A stretch of 64,000 nucleotides of DNA from Clostridia bacterium (GTDB lineage: Bacteria > Bacillota_A > Clostridia > Oscillospirales > CAG-272). Within the stretch, counting starts at the first letter, position 1. Each line of letters opens with the position of its first letter. The notes beneath the pieces were generated by a model, which ran no database searches, was not told the origin of the DNA, and worked only from the letters and a program-made list of their open reading frames with translations. The stretch is taken from the NCBI GenBank assembly GCA_017468115.1, contig JAFUJS010000002.1, positions 87,451 through 151,450 on the forward strand. The letters are read 5' to 3'. The position numbers and the translations under genes were made by a program. Positions 26,520 through 35,986 of the stretch are shown one piece after another.

Positions 26520-27308
26520 TTTTCTGAATATAAGTCTTATAATAAAGGAAAAGACCACAGCCACAAGCGCAATTACCAGAGACAAAATCAAAAATGCCGC
26601 AAGATAAGAGCCAACAGACAAAACCGCATTTGTAAACACAGCCAAGACGTCATTTCCGATTATTGCAAGCACAAGGTCGGCAACAAAAAGAAGTCCAAGC
26701 AAAATACCGGCACCGCTAAGGGCTGATTTTATGTCTTCAAGGGAAAGATTCATATGCATACAAAGGAAAACACCTATAAACATAAGAATCCACCAGCGGT
26801 AATCTGAGGCGAAGGAGAAAATAAGCTTAATAATCTCCCAAAAGGCAACAAATACGCCAAAAAAGCCCGAATGCACGTCAATGGAGCTAACCTGTGAAAT
26901 GATGCCGTAAAACATATCAGGCACCAGCGGCCAAGCGATAAGATAAAGAAGTGCGGTTATAATCAAAATAGGCGCTATGCCTATAAAGAAGCAGCCAATT
27001 AAATGATAAGGGTTTTTTCTGTTGTAGCTGTGTAGCACATAGCCAAGGGAGCCGCTTTCCTCGTCAAACTGAAAAAGCTTAATCTCCTCGATTCTATGGC
27101 CGAAGATTAGACAGAACAGTGCATGGGACAGCTCGTGCACAGGGGTACCAACCACACCGGTTGCAAAGCAGGCGATAAAGCCCCAATCCCCAAAGTTAGA
27201 GTAAAAGGCCTTGCTACAAAGTGAGATAAGAAAACCGAAAAGCCAAATTACACCGATGGTAAAAAGCAGCTGCATAAGAAAGGAAAGCAGTAAATTTCCT
27301 ATATCCAC
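26517..27308 (-). CDS. Multi-spanning membrane protein with HExxH motif
   Basis: 263 residues, starting with GTG at 27308 (AAGGAG 8 nt upstream). Six to seven hydrophobic spans. The second segment region holds GTPVHELSHALFCLIFGHRI, an HExxH zinc-protease motif placed as in M50-like and DUF3267-type intramembrane proteins. No clear distal NPxxD-type motif is visible, so the third ligand is unassigned and peptidase activity is unproven. Single gene with its own promoter and a shared terminator. Confidence 0.7.
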   Translation of the reverse strand: MDIGNLLLSFLMQLLFTIGVIWLFGFLISLCSKAFYSNFGDWGFIACFATGVVGTPVHELSHALFCLIFGHRIEEIKLFQFDEESGSLGYVLHSYNRKNPYHLIGCFFIGIAPILIITALLYLIAWPLVPDMFYGIISQVSSIDVHSGFFGVFVAFWEIIKLIFSFASDYRWWILMFIGVFLCMHMNLSLEDIKSALSGAGILLGLLFVADLVLAIIGNDVLAVFTNAVLSVGSYLAAFLILSLVIALVAVVFSFIIRLIFRK

Positions 27309-27341
27309 TCGCTCAACTCCTTTACTGAAAAATACACTAGT

Positions 27342-27370
27342 ATTTTACCACTATGAGTGCGAAAAATCAA
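27342..27370 (-). promoter_or_regulatory. Promoter of the HExxH membrane protein gene
   Basis: Minus strand TTGATT (27370-27365), 17-nt spacer, TAAAAT (27347-27342). The ~170 bases between it and the pckG terminator are AT-rich with nothing I can name. Confidence 0.65.
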
Positions 27371-27545
27371 TACTTATGCTATATAATATTATAATATTAC
27401 ATAGAAAACCTTAAAAGCCTCACAAAATACGTCAAAAAAAGGCATCATTCCCCCACCAAGAACAAAAAATCCGCTAACGCAAAAAAGACGTTTTATATAT
27501 TAATATATGCACAAGTGAACATATAATAATTAAAATAGACAAGGA

Positions 27546-27573
27546 AAAAGCTCCGATTTTGTCGGAGCTTTTT
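27546..27573 (-). terminator. Terminator of pckG
   Basis: Stem AAAAAGCTCCGA / TCGGAGCTTTTT just after the stop codon; T-runs on both strands. Confidence 0.9.
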
Positions 27574-27584
27574 TAATTTTGTAA

Positions 27585-29390
27585 TTACTTGCTGAGTCTG
27601 TCCTCAAGAGCCTTAAGCTCGTCGTACATAATAGCAGGAACTCTGTCGCCAACCTGTGCGTAGAATGCCTTAATGTTTTCAACATCCTCAAGCCAAGAAG
27701 CCTTATCAACTGAGAGAAGGTCCTCAATTGTATCAACGCTGATATCAAGACCGTCAATGTTGATGTCCTTAGCGTATGGAACATAACCGATAGCGGTTTC
27801 CTTAGCCTCAACCTTGTCCTCACATCTTTGAAGGATCCAGTCAAGAACTCTCATATTGTCACCAAAGCCCGGCCAAATGAAGTGACCCTCGTCATCTGTT
27901 CTGAACCAGTTAACGTGGAAAATCTTTGGAGCGTTTGGAATCTTGTGTCCCATATCAAGCCAATGCTGGAAGTAGTCACCCATATTGTAGCCAACGAACG
28001 GACGCATAGCCATTGGGTCACGTCTAACAACACCAACTGCACCTGCAGCTGCTGCAGTAGTCTCGGATGCCATTATAGAGCCAACAAATGAGCCGTGCTG
28101 CCAGTTGAAGGATTGATATACAAGTGGAGCAGTCTTTGCACGACGGCCACCGAATACGATAGCAGAGATTGGAACGCCTGCAGGATTATCGAATTCCTTA
28201 GAGATGCATGGGCAGTTCTTAGCAAGAGCTGTAAATCTGGAGTTAGGATGAGCAGCGGAGGTGTTAACCTTATCCTTCTTGTCATACTTAGCCTTATCCC
28301 ACTTTTCGCCCTTCCAGTTGATGCAGTTGTCAGGAGCATTGTCGTTAAGACCCTCCCACCAAACTGTGTTGTCATCAAGAACGTGGCCAACGTTTGTAAA
28401 GATTGTATCTCTCATTGTAGTAGCAAGAGCATTTGGATTGGACTTTTCGTTAGTACCGGGAGCAACACCGAAGAATCCGTTTTCTGGGTTGATTGCCCAA
28501 AGTCTGCCGTCCTTACCTACACGGAGCCAAGCAATATCGTCGCCTACGCACCAAACCTTATAACCCTTTTCGGTATATGTCTTAGGTGGAATAAGCATTG
28601 CAAGGTTAGTCTTACCACAAGCAGATGGGAATGCAGCGGAGATATACTTTGTTTCGCCATTTGGATACTCAACGCCAAGAATAAGCATATGCTCAGCCAT
28701 CCAGCCCTCTTTTCTTCCGAGGTAGGAAGCAATACGAAGAGCAAAGCACTTCTTTCCGAGAAAAACGTTTCCGCCGTAGCCGGAGTTAACAGACCAAATT
28801 GTGTTGTCCTCTGGGAAGTGGCAAATATAACGATTGTCCTCGTCAATATCCTTTCTTGCGTGAAGACCCTTAATAAAGCCCTCACCATTACCCATAGCCT
28901 TAGCAACGTGTGCGCCGGCTCTTGTCATAATAAGCATATTAAGAACAACGTAGATAGAATCGGTAAGCTCAATACCATACTTAGCAAAGTCGGAGCCAAC
29001 CTGTCCCATTGCGTAAGGAATTACGTACATGGTTCTGCCCTTGTACGAGTTCTTGTAAAGCTTACCAAGCTTTTCATAGCATTCCTGTGGGTCCATCCAG
29101 TTGTTGATGTTACCTGCATCCTCTTTTGTCTTTGTACAAATAAAGGTTCTGCCCTCGACACGAGCAACGTCATTGATAGCCGTTCTGTGGAGATAGCAGT
29201 TAGGCAAAATTTCCTCATTTAGCTTAATAAGCTCGCCTGTGGAGCAAGCCTCAGCACGAAGAGCCTCTGTCTGCTCATCGCTACCGTCAATCCAAACAAT
29301 TTTGTCAGGATTTACAAGCTCAGCCATTTCCTCAATCCAGTCAAGAATAAGCTTTGAGTCGGTCAATGCCTTGTTTTCAAATTTGATCAT
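27585..29390 (-). CDS. pckG: Phosphoenolpyruvate carboxykinase (GTP)
   Basis: 601 residues, the size of the GTP-dependent class (ATP-type enzymes are ~530). Interconverts oxaloacetate and PEP plus CO2 with GDP/GTP; in gut anaerobes it often runs in the carboxylating direction. The nucleotide loop with the reactive cysteine is FPSACGKTNLAML (C258). GTP-class features also include ILPNCYLHR and KVWCVGDDIAWLR. GAAAGAGG lies 8 nt before the ATG. Monocistronic with its own promoter and terminator. Confidence 0.97.
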   Translation of the reverse strand: MIKFENKALTDSKLILDWIEEMAELVNPDKIVWIDGSDEQTEALRAEACSTGELIKLNEEILPNCYLHRTAINDVARVEGRTFICTKTKEDAGNINNWMDPQECYEKLGKLYKNSYKGRTMYVIPYAMGQVGSDFAKYGIELTDSIYVVLNMLIMTRAGAHVAKAMGNGEGFIKGLHARKDIDEDNRYICHFPEDNTIWSVNSGYGGNVFLGKKCFALRIASYLGRKEGWMAEHMLILGVEYPNGETKYISAAFPSACGKTNLAMLIPPKTYTEKGYKVWCVGDDIAWLRVGKDGRLWAINPENGFFGVAPGTNEKSNPNALATTMRDTIFTNVGHVLDDNTVWWEGLNDNAPDNCINWKGEKWDKAKYDKKDKVNTSAAHPNSRFTALAKNCPCISKEFDNPAGVPISAIVFGGRRAKTAPLVYQSFNWQHGSFVGSIMASETTAAAAGAVGVVRRDPMAMRPFVGYNMGDYFQHWLDMGHKIPNAPKIFHVNWFRTDDEGHFIWPGFGDNMRVLDWILQRCEDKVEAKETAIGYVPYAKDINIDGLDISVDTIEDLLSVDKASWLEDVENIKAFYAQVGDRVPAIMYDELKALEDRLSK

Positions 29391-29450
29391 AGATCTATAC
29401 CTCTTTCTTAAAATTACAACCTTAGTTAAAACCCAATTTTAACCATTTTA

Positions 29451-29479
29451 ATTATATCAAAATATATGAACATTTGCAA
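29451..29479 (-). promoter_or_regulatory. Promoter of pckG
   Basis: Minus strand TTGCAA (29479-29474), 17-nt spacer, TATAAT (29456-29451), about 60 nt of leader. It starts close to the end of the upstream esterase gene, where an AAAATATTAATATTTT palindrome may be a weak terminator. Confidence 0.65.
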
Positions 29480-29507
29480 TAGGTAAAATATTAATATTTT
29501 AAAAATT

Positions 29508-30488
29508 TTAGCCTTTTATTGCTTTAATTATTCGCTCTGAAAGAATTTTTTTGCTTTTTGGGTGTATGTCGTCTGCTTCACACACATCTCTGCACACAAT
29601 TGTTTTTACAAAATCAATTTTGGCTTCAGCCTCAGCCTGCATTTGTTGAATTTTCGACCAAGCATAGCCTGCACGTGGTGTATGGTCGGCTAGCTGCACA
29701 ATATAAAATGGCAGGGCAGGGTCGCAAAAGCTCCTGCGCCAAGAACTAACAAGCTCCTTCAAAAACTCCAAATAAAGGTCAGCCTCATTGTCGCTTGCGT
29801 TGCTTTCGCCCTGATACCACAACACCCCATTTACAGAGTATGGTAAAATCCTTTTTGTCATATTCTCAAAAAGCACTCCATCGTCATTCCAGATAGGATA
29901 CCATTCATGGTCGGCAAAACAGTTCTCAATTTCAAATTTTGGTTGCAGTGCAACACTCCTTGGCAGCCAGCTTTGAATAACAGAGGCACCCTGATAACAG
30001 GCAATAAGACCGATTTTTCGGTTATCATCAGCCAAGCCCTTTGCCACATAATACCCGATAGCGCTAACCCTTGGAACATTTTCAAGGCTAAGCGGTATCC
30101 AGCCGTCCCTTGAGCTAAATGGCTCGCCTAGCTCCATTCGGTCAACGGTGTACAAGCGAGCATTTTCGTTTTCCTCGTATAGCTCCTTTGGCTCATTTGA
30201 CTCCCAAAGCTTAAACTGCATATTAGATTGTCCGCCAAGTATATAAACATCGCCAAAATATACATTTTTCAATGTGAAATAAAGAGAGTCAAGCTTCACG
30301 GTAATATCATAGGGTCCGCCATAGTCAACAGGGTCAAACTCCAAAAGCCAGCCGCCCCTTGCCTCGGCTTCCTTGGTAATATTATTGAACGTAATTGCCA
30401 CCTGACCGTCTCCGTCGCCAAAAAAGCGGACAGGCTTACCTGCCTGCATTATCATATTTGATGCAAAAATAGAATTAAGAGTAACCAT
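29508..30488 (-). CDS. Sialate O-acetylesterase-like SGNH hydrolase
   Basis: 326 residues from ATG 30488 (GGAAGGAG upstream); the longer open frame to 30803 crosses the promoter and the divergent gene and is rejected. Motifs: YILGGQSNMQF with the nucleophile Ser, GVLWYQGESNAS (block with the oxyanion Gly/Asn), and DDIHPKSKKILSERI with the Asp-His pair. An N-terminal beta domain precedes the esterase fold. No signal peptide, so it probably works in the cytoplasm on imported acetylated sugars. It is shorter than classical ~500-residue enzymes. Divergent from the CYTH gene. Confidence 0.85.
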   Translation of the reverse strand: MVTLNSIFASNMIMQAGKPVRFFGDGDGQVAITFNNITKEAEARGGWLLEFDPVDYGGPYDITVKLDSLYFTLKNVYFGDVYILGGQSNMQFKLWESNEPKELYEENENARLYTVDRMELGEPFSSRDGWIPLSLENVPRVSAIGYYVAKGLADDNRKIGLIACYQGASVIQSWLPRSVALQPKFEIENCFADHEWYPIWNDDGVLFENMTKRILPYSVNGVLWYQGESNASDNEADLYLEFLKELVSSWRRSFCDPALPFYIVQLADHTPRAGYAWSKIQQMQAEAEAKIDFVKTIVCRDVCEADDIHPKSKKILSERIIKAIKG

Positions 30489-30519
30489 AAAAGCTCCTTC
30501 CAGCAATAAAACTAAATAT

Positions 30520-30548
30520 ATTTTACCACAAACTATTTTAATTTCCAA
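30520..30548 (-). promoter_or_regulatory. Promoter of the acetylesterase gene
   Basis: Minus strand TTGGAA (30548-30543), 17-nt spacer, TAAAAT (30525-30520). A TAAAAT at 30559-30564 on the plus strand may be the -10 of the divergent CYTH gene, with a poor -35. Confidence 0.6.
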
Positions 30549-30586
30549 CAGAAAATGGTAAAATAAAAATGTAAGAGGTGATAATT

Positions 30587-31027
30587 TTGGAAATTGAAAG
30601 AAAGTTTTTGGTAAAAAGCCTACCCGACCTAAAAAATGTGCCCGCCTTCCACATTGTGCAGGGCTATATTTCGCTTGAGCCCGAAACCAGAATAAGAAAA
30701 AGGGACGACAAATATTTCCTGACCATAAAAGGAGAGGGAGATGTTGTAAGAAGCGAAGAGGAAAAAGAGGTAAGCGAGAAGGAGGGAAAAAGGCTTTTTG
30801 CACAAGTGAAAAGCTACCTTGTTAAGAAAAAAAGATATCTTATAAATATAGGTAAGCATACAGCCGAGCTTGATATCTACGAGGACAGGCTAAAGGGACT
30901 TACAGTTGTAGAGGTGGAGTTTGATTCCCTAAGCGAGGCAGAATACTTTGTGCCACCGGAGTGGTTCGGTGAGGATATAAGCAAAAATAAGGAATATCGC
31001 AACAAGGTTTTAGCCTTCAAGCCTTGA
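30587..31027 (+). CDS. CYTH-domain phosphatase/cyclase-like protein
   Basis: 146 residues. I choose TTG at 30587 because AGAGGTGA lies 6 nt upstream and the product then starts MEIERKFLVKS, the normal CYTH beginning; an in-frame GTG at 30578 would overlap that ribosome site. The ExExK metal/triphosphate motif is EIERK. Other basic and acidic tunnel residues are seen in TRIRKRDDKYFLTIKGEG, RYLINIGKHTAELDIYEDR and VVEVEFDS. Small bacterial CYTH proteins are usually inorganic triphosphatases, some are adenylate cyclases; triphosphatase is the safer guess. Confidence 0.85.
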   Translation: MEIERKFLVKSLPDLKNVPAFHIVQGYISLEPETRIRKRDDKYFLTIKGEGDVVRSEEEKEVSEKEGKRLFAQVKSYLVKKKRYLINIGKHTAELDIYEDRLKGLTVVEVEFDSLSEAEYFVPPEWFGEDISKNKEYRNKVLAFKP

Positions 31028-31052
31028 CAAATAAGCATCTATTTGCTAAAAT
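31024..31052 (+). promoter_or_regulatory. Promoter of tyrS
   Basis: TTGACA at 31024-31029 (overlapping the CYTH stop codon), 17-nt spacer, TAAAAT at 31047-31052. The leader is only ~25 nt, which leaves no room for a T-box. Confidence 0.75.
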
Positions 31053-31084
31053 AACTTTATTATTATGCACAAAGAGGTAACATT

Positions 31085-32302
31085 ATGAAGATTTATGACG
31101 AGCTGCTTGCCCGTGGACTTATAGCACAGGTAACCAACGAGGAAGAAATAAGAGAAATGGTGGACAATGGCAAGGCAGTTTTCTATATCGGCTTTGACCC
31201 AACAGCGGATAGCCTTCACGTTGGACACTTTATGGCACTTTGCCTAATGAAAAGGCTTCAAATGGCGGGCAACAAGCCAATTGCCCTAATAGGCGGTGGT
31301 ACTGCTCATATTGGAGACCCATCCGGCAGAACAGATATGCGCTCAATGATGACTAAGGAAACAATTGACCATAACTGTGAATGCTTTAAGAAGCAAATGT
31401 CCCGATTTATCGAGTTTGGAGAGGGCAAGGCTATGATGGTTAACAATGCCGATTGGCTCCTTGACCTTAACTATATCGAATTCATTCGTGAGGTTGGCTC
31501 CTGCTTCTCCGTAAACAATATGCTAAGGGCAAAATGCTACGAGCAAAGGCTGGAGAAGGGACTTTCCTTCCTTGAGTTCAACTATATGCTTATGCAATCC
31601 TACGACTTTTTGGAGCTTTACAATCGCTATGGCTGTAATATGCAGTTCGGTGGCGACGACCAATGGTCAAATATGCTTGGCGGTACTGAGCTTATAAGAA
31701 AAAAGCTTGGTAAGGACGCTCACGCAATGACAATTAACCTTCTCCTTAATTCCGAGGGCAAAAAGATGGGCAAAACTCAGTCGGGCGCTGTATGGCTTGA
31801 CCCTGTTAAAACCCCACCATACGACTTCTATCAATATTGGAGAAATGTTAACGATGCCGATGTTCTTAAATGCATAAGAATGCTTACCTTCTTACCACTT
31901 GAGGAAATCAACAAGATGGACTCCTGGGAGGGTAGTCAGCTTAACACAGCTAAGGAAATCTTGGCTTATGAGCTTACAAAGCTTGTTCACGGAGAGGAAG
32001 AGGCGGAAAAGGCGCAAAGCGCTGCAAAGTCTATTTTCTCAGCGGGCGGCAGCGAGAATATGCCTGAGTGTCAGCTTGATGAGGCAGATCTTCGTGATGG
32101 CGCAATAGACATTCTTACAATCCTTGTTAAGGCAGAGCTTGTTCCTTCAAGGAGCGAGGCAAGGCGTGCGGTTGAGCAGGGTGGCGTTACTGTTGACGGA
32201 GATAAGGTTACGGATATTAAGACCTTATATACAAAGGAAGCGCTTCAAGGCGGACTTGTTGTGCGCCGTGGTAAAAAGGCGTTCAAAAAGGTTACACTTT
32301 AA
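31085..32302 (+). CDS. tyrS: Tyrosyl-tRNA synthetase
   Basis: 405 residues, full length. Charges tRNA-Tyr. The HIGH-type motif is [12 protein letters not shown] and the KMSKS-type motif is [13 protein letters not shown]. Tyrosine- and tRNA-pocket sequences such as [12 protein letters not shown] are present. A C-terminal S4-like RNA-binding domain ends the protein ([20 protein letters not shown]). Single gene with its own promoter and terminator; no T-box leader, unlike many Bacillota. Confidence 0.97.
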   Translation: MKIYDELLARGLIAQVTNEEEIREMVDNGKAVFYIGFDPTADSLHVGHFMALCLMKRLQMAGNKPIALIGGGTAHIGDPSGRTDMRSMMTKETIDHNCECFKKQMSRFIEFGEGKAMMVNNADWLLDLNYIEFIREVGSCFSVNNMLRAKCYEQRLEKGLSFLEFNYMLMQSYDFLELYNRYGCNMQFGGDDQWSNMLGGTELIRKKLGKDAHAMTINLLLNSEGKKMGKTQSGAVWLDPVKTPPYDFYQYWRNVNDADVLKCIRMLTFLPLEEINKMDSWEGSQLNTAKEILAYELTKLVHGEEEAEKAQSAAKSIFSAGGSENMPECQLDEADLRDGAIDILTILVKAELVPSRSEARRAVEQGGVTVDGDKVTDIKTLYTKEALQGGLVVRRGKKAFKKVTL

Positions 32303-32312
32303 CCAAAATATA

Positions 32313-32342
32313 AAACGCACACAAATAGGTGTGCGTTTTTTT
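32313..32342 (+). terminator. Terminator of tyrS
   Basis: Stem AACGCACAC / GTGTGCGTT, loop AAATAG, followed by TTTTTTG. Confidence 0.9.
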
Positions 32343-32351
32343 GTTTATATA

Positions 32352-32380
32352 TTGATTTTTGTTACATAAAATGGTAAACT
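32352..32380 (+). promoter_or_regulatory. Promoter of the GH3 operon
   Basis: TTGATT at 32352-32357, 17-nt spacer, TAAACT at 32375-32380; the start codon is 38 nt downstream. Confidence 0.6.
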
Positions 32381-32417
32381 AAAGCTAGCGAATTATTTCT
32401 TAGAACAGGAGAGCAAA

Positions 32418-35123
32418 ATGAAATACGAAAATAACTACTACAAGGGCTACGACCTTGGTAATCTACCAAAGGATTCTATAAAGGAGCTGGAGCTTTTGTC
32501 TCTTGAAAGTGCCAAAGAGGGTATTGTAATGCTTAAGAATGAAAACAAGACCCTTCCGCTAAAAACAGGGGACCGAGTGTCTGTTTTTGGCAGAATCCAA
32601 AGAGAATATTACAAGAGCGGAACAGGCTCCGGTGGTCTTGTTAATGTAAAGTATGTAACCAATATCGTTGATGAGCTAATGGCTTACGATGAGATAGAAA
32701 TAAATAAGGAGCTTCTTGGCATATACGAGGAGTGGAAAAAGGAAAATCCATTTGACAAGGGACAGGGCTGGGGACAGGAGCCTTGGTGTCAGAAGGAAAT
32801 GGAAATCGACCTTGACCTTGTAAAAAAGGCAAGAGAGTTTGGAGATAAGGCGCTTGTGGTTATTGGCAGAACCGCAGGAGAGGACAAGGACAACTCCGCA
32901 AGCGAGGGTAGCTATCTTCTTAGCCGTGGCGAGGAGGAGCTGCTTAGCAAGGTAAGTCAAGTATTTGACAAAATTATAGTTGTGCTTAACGTAGGCGCAA
33001 TTATTGATATGAAATGGGTTGAAAAATATAATGTATCCTCTGTGCTTTATGTATGGCAGGGCGGTATGTGTGGCGGCAAGGCATGCGCTCAGGTGCTAAT
33101 GGGCGACTCTCCGTGCGGCAAGCTTGCTGATACAATTGCATACGATATTGAAAATTACCCATCAAGCAAAAATTTCGGTGGCAAGGAAAGAAACCTTTAC
33201 TGTGAGGACATCTATGTTGGTTACCGCTACTTTGAAACCTTTGACAAGGAAAAGGCACTTTACCCCTTCGGCTTCGGCCTTTCATATACCGACTTTGAAA
33301 TAAGCGCAAAGGCAAGGGTAGAAAACGACAAAATCACAGTAAATGCAACAGTAAAGAACATTGGCGAAAAAGCAGGAAAAGAGGTAGTACAGGTCTACTT
33401 CGGCGCACCTAACGGCAAGCTTGGAAAGGCAAGCCGTGAGCTTATTGCTTATGGTAAGACAAAGTTGCTTGAGCCAAATGAATCCGAGACCCTGTGTCTG
33501 TCTTTTAAGATAGACGATATGGCTTGCTATGACGATTCAGGGGCAAGCGGAAACAGATTTTCTTATGTTTTAGAGGCAGGACAGTACATAATCTATGTGG
33601 GCAACTGTGTAAGAGACGCCGAGCCTGCATTGGCATATATTGAGGACGAAACAAGAGTAGTTAGAAAATGCGTTCAGGCTCTTGCCCCTCAAGCTAAGTT
33701 TGACAGAATCAAAAACGAAAACGGTAAGCTTTCGTATGAGCCTGCTCCAACTATGGAATATAGCCTGGTTGACAGAATAAACGAAAACCTACCCACAGAA
33801 ATCCCATATACAGGAAACAAGGGCATTGCCCTTGAGGATGTAAGAGCCGGCAAGAATACAATAGATGAATTTATCGCTCAGCTTACCAAGGAGGAGCTTT
33901 GCTGCCTTGTAAGGGGCGAGGGTATGAATAGCCCTAAGGTTACCCCTGGCACAGGCTGTGCCTTCGGTGGTGTTACAAATGAGCTTATTTCCTATGGCAT
34001 ACCTGTTGTTTGCGGTACAGACGGACCTTCGGGCATCAGAATGGACAGCGGTCTTTTAGCAACAAGCATGCCAAACGGCACCTGCCTTGCGTGCACCTTT
34101 AATGACCAGCTGGTTATGGACCTTTACTCCCTTGAGGGCGTAGAGATGACCGCCTACGAAATTGACGTAATTCTCGGCCCCGGCATTAATATTCACAGAA
34201 GTCCGCTGAACGGAAGAAACTTTGAGTATTTCTCCGAGGACCCATACCTTACAGGAAAAATGGCAACCGCCATTTCCAAGGGTCTTAACAAGGTAGGCGT
34301 ATATGCAACAATCAAGCACTTTATGGCAAACAGTCAGGAGTGGTACAGACACACCAGCGACTCTGTGCTTTCCGAAAGAGCACTTCGTGAAATCTATGCT
34401 CGCCCCTTTGAAATTGCAGTTAAGGAGGGCGGAGTTAAGTCCATTATGACTGCCTACAACGCAGTAAACGGCTATCACGCAGCCTCAAACTATGACCTTA
34501 CAAAGACACTCCTTCGTGATGATTGGGGCTACAAGGGCTTTGTAATGACAGACTGGTGGGCACACATAACCAATCTTGACGGTACGACAAGCACCAGCGA
34601 CTTTGCCTCAATGGTTAAGGCGCAAAATGACATTTATATGGTAATGGAAAACGCAAAAACCAATGGCGACAACCTTCCAAAGGCTCTTGAAAGCGGATAT
34701 CTGACAGTGGCAGAGCTTCAGGTGTGCGCTAAGAGAATTTGCGAGTTTGTAATGCACACTCACGCATATGAGCGCTTTAAGGCAAACGGCTTTAAGTACG
34801 ATATAGGCGACCTTGATACCTCTAATATGACAGCCGAGCTTACAATAAATGGCGTTGAGATGGGTGTTGCCACCGAGGTTGAATTTACAAAGGCAGGCAA
34901 GTACATACTTGAGCTTGAATTTACAACTCCGCAATCAGCCCTTGCGCAAATCAAAATTCCTATGCTCCTTGACAAGACAGAGGCGCTTACCTTGGTTGCA
35001 AAGGGAACAGAAGGCAAAACGGGTACAGTAAAGGCACCAATTTCCGTAATGGGCGGCAAGCATAAGCTTACCTTCAGCTCCGAGGCGGAAATCAAAATTC
35101 TATCTGTTAAATTCCTTATGTAA
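32418..35123 (+). CDS. GH3 beta-glucosidase, circularly permuted domain order
   Basis: 901 residues, no signal peptide. The usual GH3 order is reversed. The alpha/beta sandwich domain comes first (about residues 20-290, with GRTAGEDKDNSASEGSYLL, where the Glu of SEG matches the acid/base region). An FnIII-like domain follows (about 290-395). The (beta/alpha)8 barrel is last (about 455-780) with GTDGPSGIRM, GPGINIHRSPLNGRNFEYF, KHFMANSQE and the nucleophile D712 in GFVMTDWWAH. The same permutation is known for Ruminococcus albus and Butyrivibrio beta-glucosidases. A beta-like domain of ~110 residues follows the barrel. Likely hydrolyses imported beta-gluco-oligosaccharides in the cytoplasm. 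First gene of a run of four. Confidence 0.93.
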   Translation: MKYENNYYKGYDLGNLPKDSIKELELLSLESAKEGIVMLKNENKTLPLKTGDRVSVFGRIQREYYKSGTGSGGLVNVKYVTNIVDELMAYDEIEINKELLGIYEEWKKENPFDKGQGWGQEPWCQKEMEIDLDLVKKAREFGDKALVVIGRTAGEDKDNSASEGSYLLSRGEEELLSKVSQVFDKIIVVLNVGAIIDMKWVEKYNVSSVLYVWQGGMCGGKACAQVLMGDSPCGKLADTIAYDIENYPSSKNFGGKERNLYCEDIYVGYRYFETFDKEKALYPFGFGLSYTDFEISAKARVENDKITVNATVKNIGEKAGKEVVQVYFGAPNGKLGKASRELIAYGKTKLLEPNESETLCLSFKIDDMACYDDSGASGNRFSYVLEAGQYIIYVGNCVRDAEPALAYIEDETRVVRKCVQALAPQAKFDRIKNENGKLSYEPAPTMEYSLVDRINENLPTEIPYTGNKGIALEDVRAGKNTIDEFIAQLTKEELCCLVRGEGMNSPKVTPGTGCAFGGVTNELISYGIPVVCGTDGPSGIRMDSGLLATSMPNGTCLACTFNDQLVMDLYSLEGVEMTAYEIDVILGPGINIHRSPLNGRNFEYFSEDPYLTGKMATAISKGLNKVGVYATIKHFMANSQEWYRHTSDSVLSERALREIYARPFEIAVKEGGVKSIMTAYNAVNGYHAASNYDLTKTLLRDDWGYKGFVMTDWWAHITNLDGTTSTSDFASMVKAQNDIYMVMENAKTNGDNLPKALESGYLTVAELQVCAKRICEFVMHTHAYERFKANGFKYDIGDLDTSNMTAELTINGVEMGVATEVEFTKAGKYILELEFTTPQSALAQIKIPMLLDKTEALTLVAKGTEGKTGTVKAPISVMGGKHKLTFSSEAEIKILSVKFLM

Positions 35124-35133
35124 GGAGAAAAAT

Positions 35134-35655
35134 ATGCAAGAGATTTTAGTAGTTGTTGATATGCAAAACGACTTTATCGACATGGCACTAGGCACACCTG
35201 AGGCTGTGTCAATAGTACCTAAGGTAGAGGCACTTGTAAAGGACTTTTCGGGCAAGGTTATTTTCACTAAGGATACCCACGAAAAGGACTATTTACAGAC
35301 ACAGGAGGGCAAAAATCTGCCTGTTGAGCACTGCATAAGGGGTAGTGAAGGCTGGGAAATTACAAAGGCTCTATTGCCTTATGCAGAGGATGTTATAGAA
35401 AAGCCAACCTTCGGCTCCTACGAGCTGGTTGCAAGGCTTCTTGAGGAAAATCAAATAAACCCCATTGGCAAAATTACCCTTGTTGGTCTTTGCACCGATA
35501 TTTGTGTAATTTCAAACGCAATGCTGCTTAAGGCTGCACTTTTAGATGCGAAAGTTTTGGTAGACGCATCCTGCTGCGCAGGTGTTACACCTGCAAGCCA
35601 TAAAAATGCGCTTGAGGCTATGAAAATGTGTCAAATCACTATAATTAACGAATAA
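35134..35655 (+). CDS. Isochorismatase-family cysteine hydrolase (nicotinamidase-like)
   Basis: 173 residues. The catalytic triad is Asp in VVDMQNDF, Lys in FTKDTHEKDY and Cys in GLCTDICVISNAM. The cis-peptide segment LVGLCTDICV and the ending ASCCAGVTPASH fit nicotinamidase-type members (nicotinamide to nicotinate in NAD salvage), but the family includes other amidases, so substrate is only probable. AAGGAG lies 7 nt before the ATG, 10 nt after the GH3 stop. Confidence 0.85.
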   Translation: MQEILVVVDMQNDFIDMALGTPEAVSIVPKVEALVKDFSGKVIFTKDTHEKDYLQTQEGKNLPVEHCIRGSEGWEITKALLPYAEDVIEKPTFGSYELVARLLEENQINPIGKITLVGLCTDICVISNAMLLKAALLDAKVLVDASCCAGVTPASHKNALEAMKMCQITIINE

Positions 35656-35665
35656 GGGGAAAAAT

Positions 35666-35986
35666 ATGTCAGATATTAACGAAATTATGGATGACGAATT
35701 TGCACAGGATGACGATATAGTTACCCTTCTTAGTGCAGACGGCAAGGAAATCGACTTTATCGAAATTGCAGGAATTGCCCACAAGGGTGCATTTTATGCA
35801 ATTTTACAGCCCGTTGAGCTTCTTGAGGGTATGGCTGACGACGAGGCACTTGTTTTCAAGGTTTCAAGAACGGATACAGGCGAGGACAAGTTCGAGATTG
35901 AGCTTGACGACGAAATAATTGAAGCGGTTTTTGCTGAGTACAATCGCTTGCTTGACAACATAGAAAACTCAGAGGACGAGGAATAA
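35666..35986 (+). CDS. DUF1292-family protein
   Basis: 106 residues, very acidic. The core DDIVTLLSADGKEIDFIEIA, then AFYAILQPVE and DEALVFKVSR, is the DUF1292 pattern of small Bacillota proteins of unknown function. AAGGGG lies upstream of the ATG. The stop overlaps the next start by one base (TAATG), so the two are probably translated together. Confidence 0.85.
   Translation: MSDINEIMDDEFAQDDDIVTLLSADGKEIDFIEIAGIAHKGAFYAILQPVELLEGMADDEALVFKVSRTDTGEDKFEIELDDEIIEAVFAEYNRLLDNIENSEDEE

Noticed and set aside
30489..30803. N-terminal extension of the acetylesterase
   Set aside because: It runs across the promoter and the divergent CYTH gene; a strong ribosome site marks ATG 30488.
31024..31084. 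T-box or other riboswitch before tyrS
   Set aside because: The predicted leader is only ~25 nt, too short.
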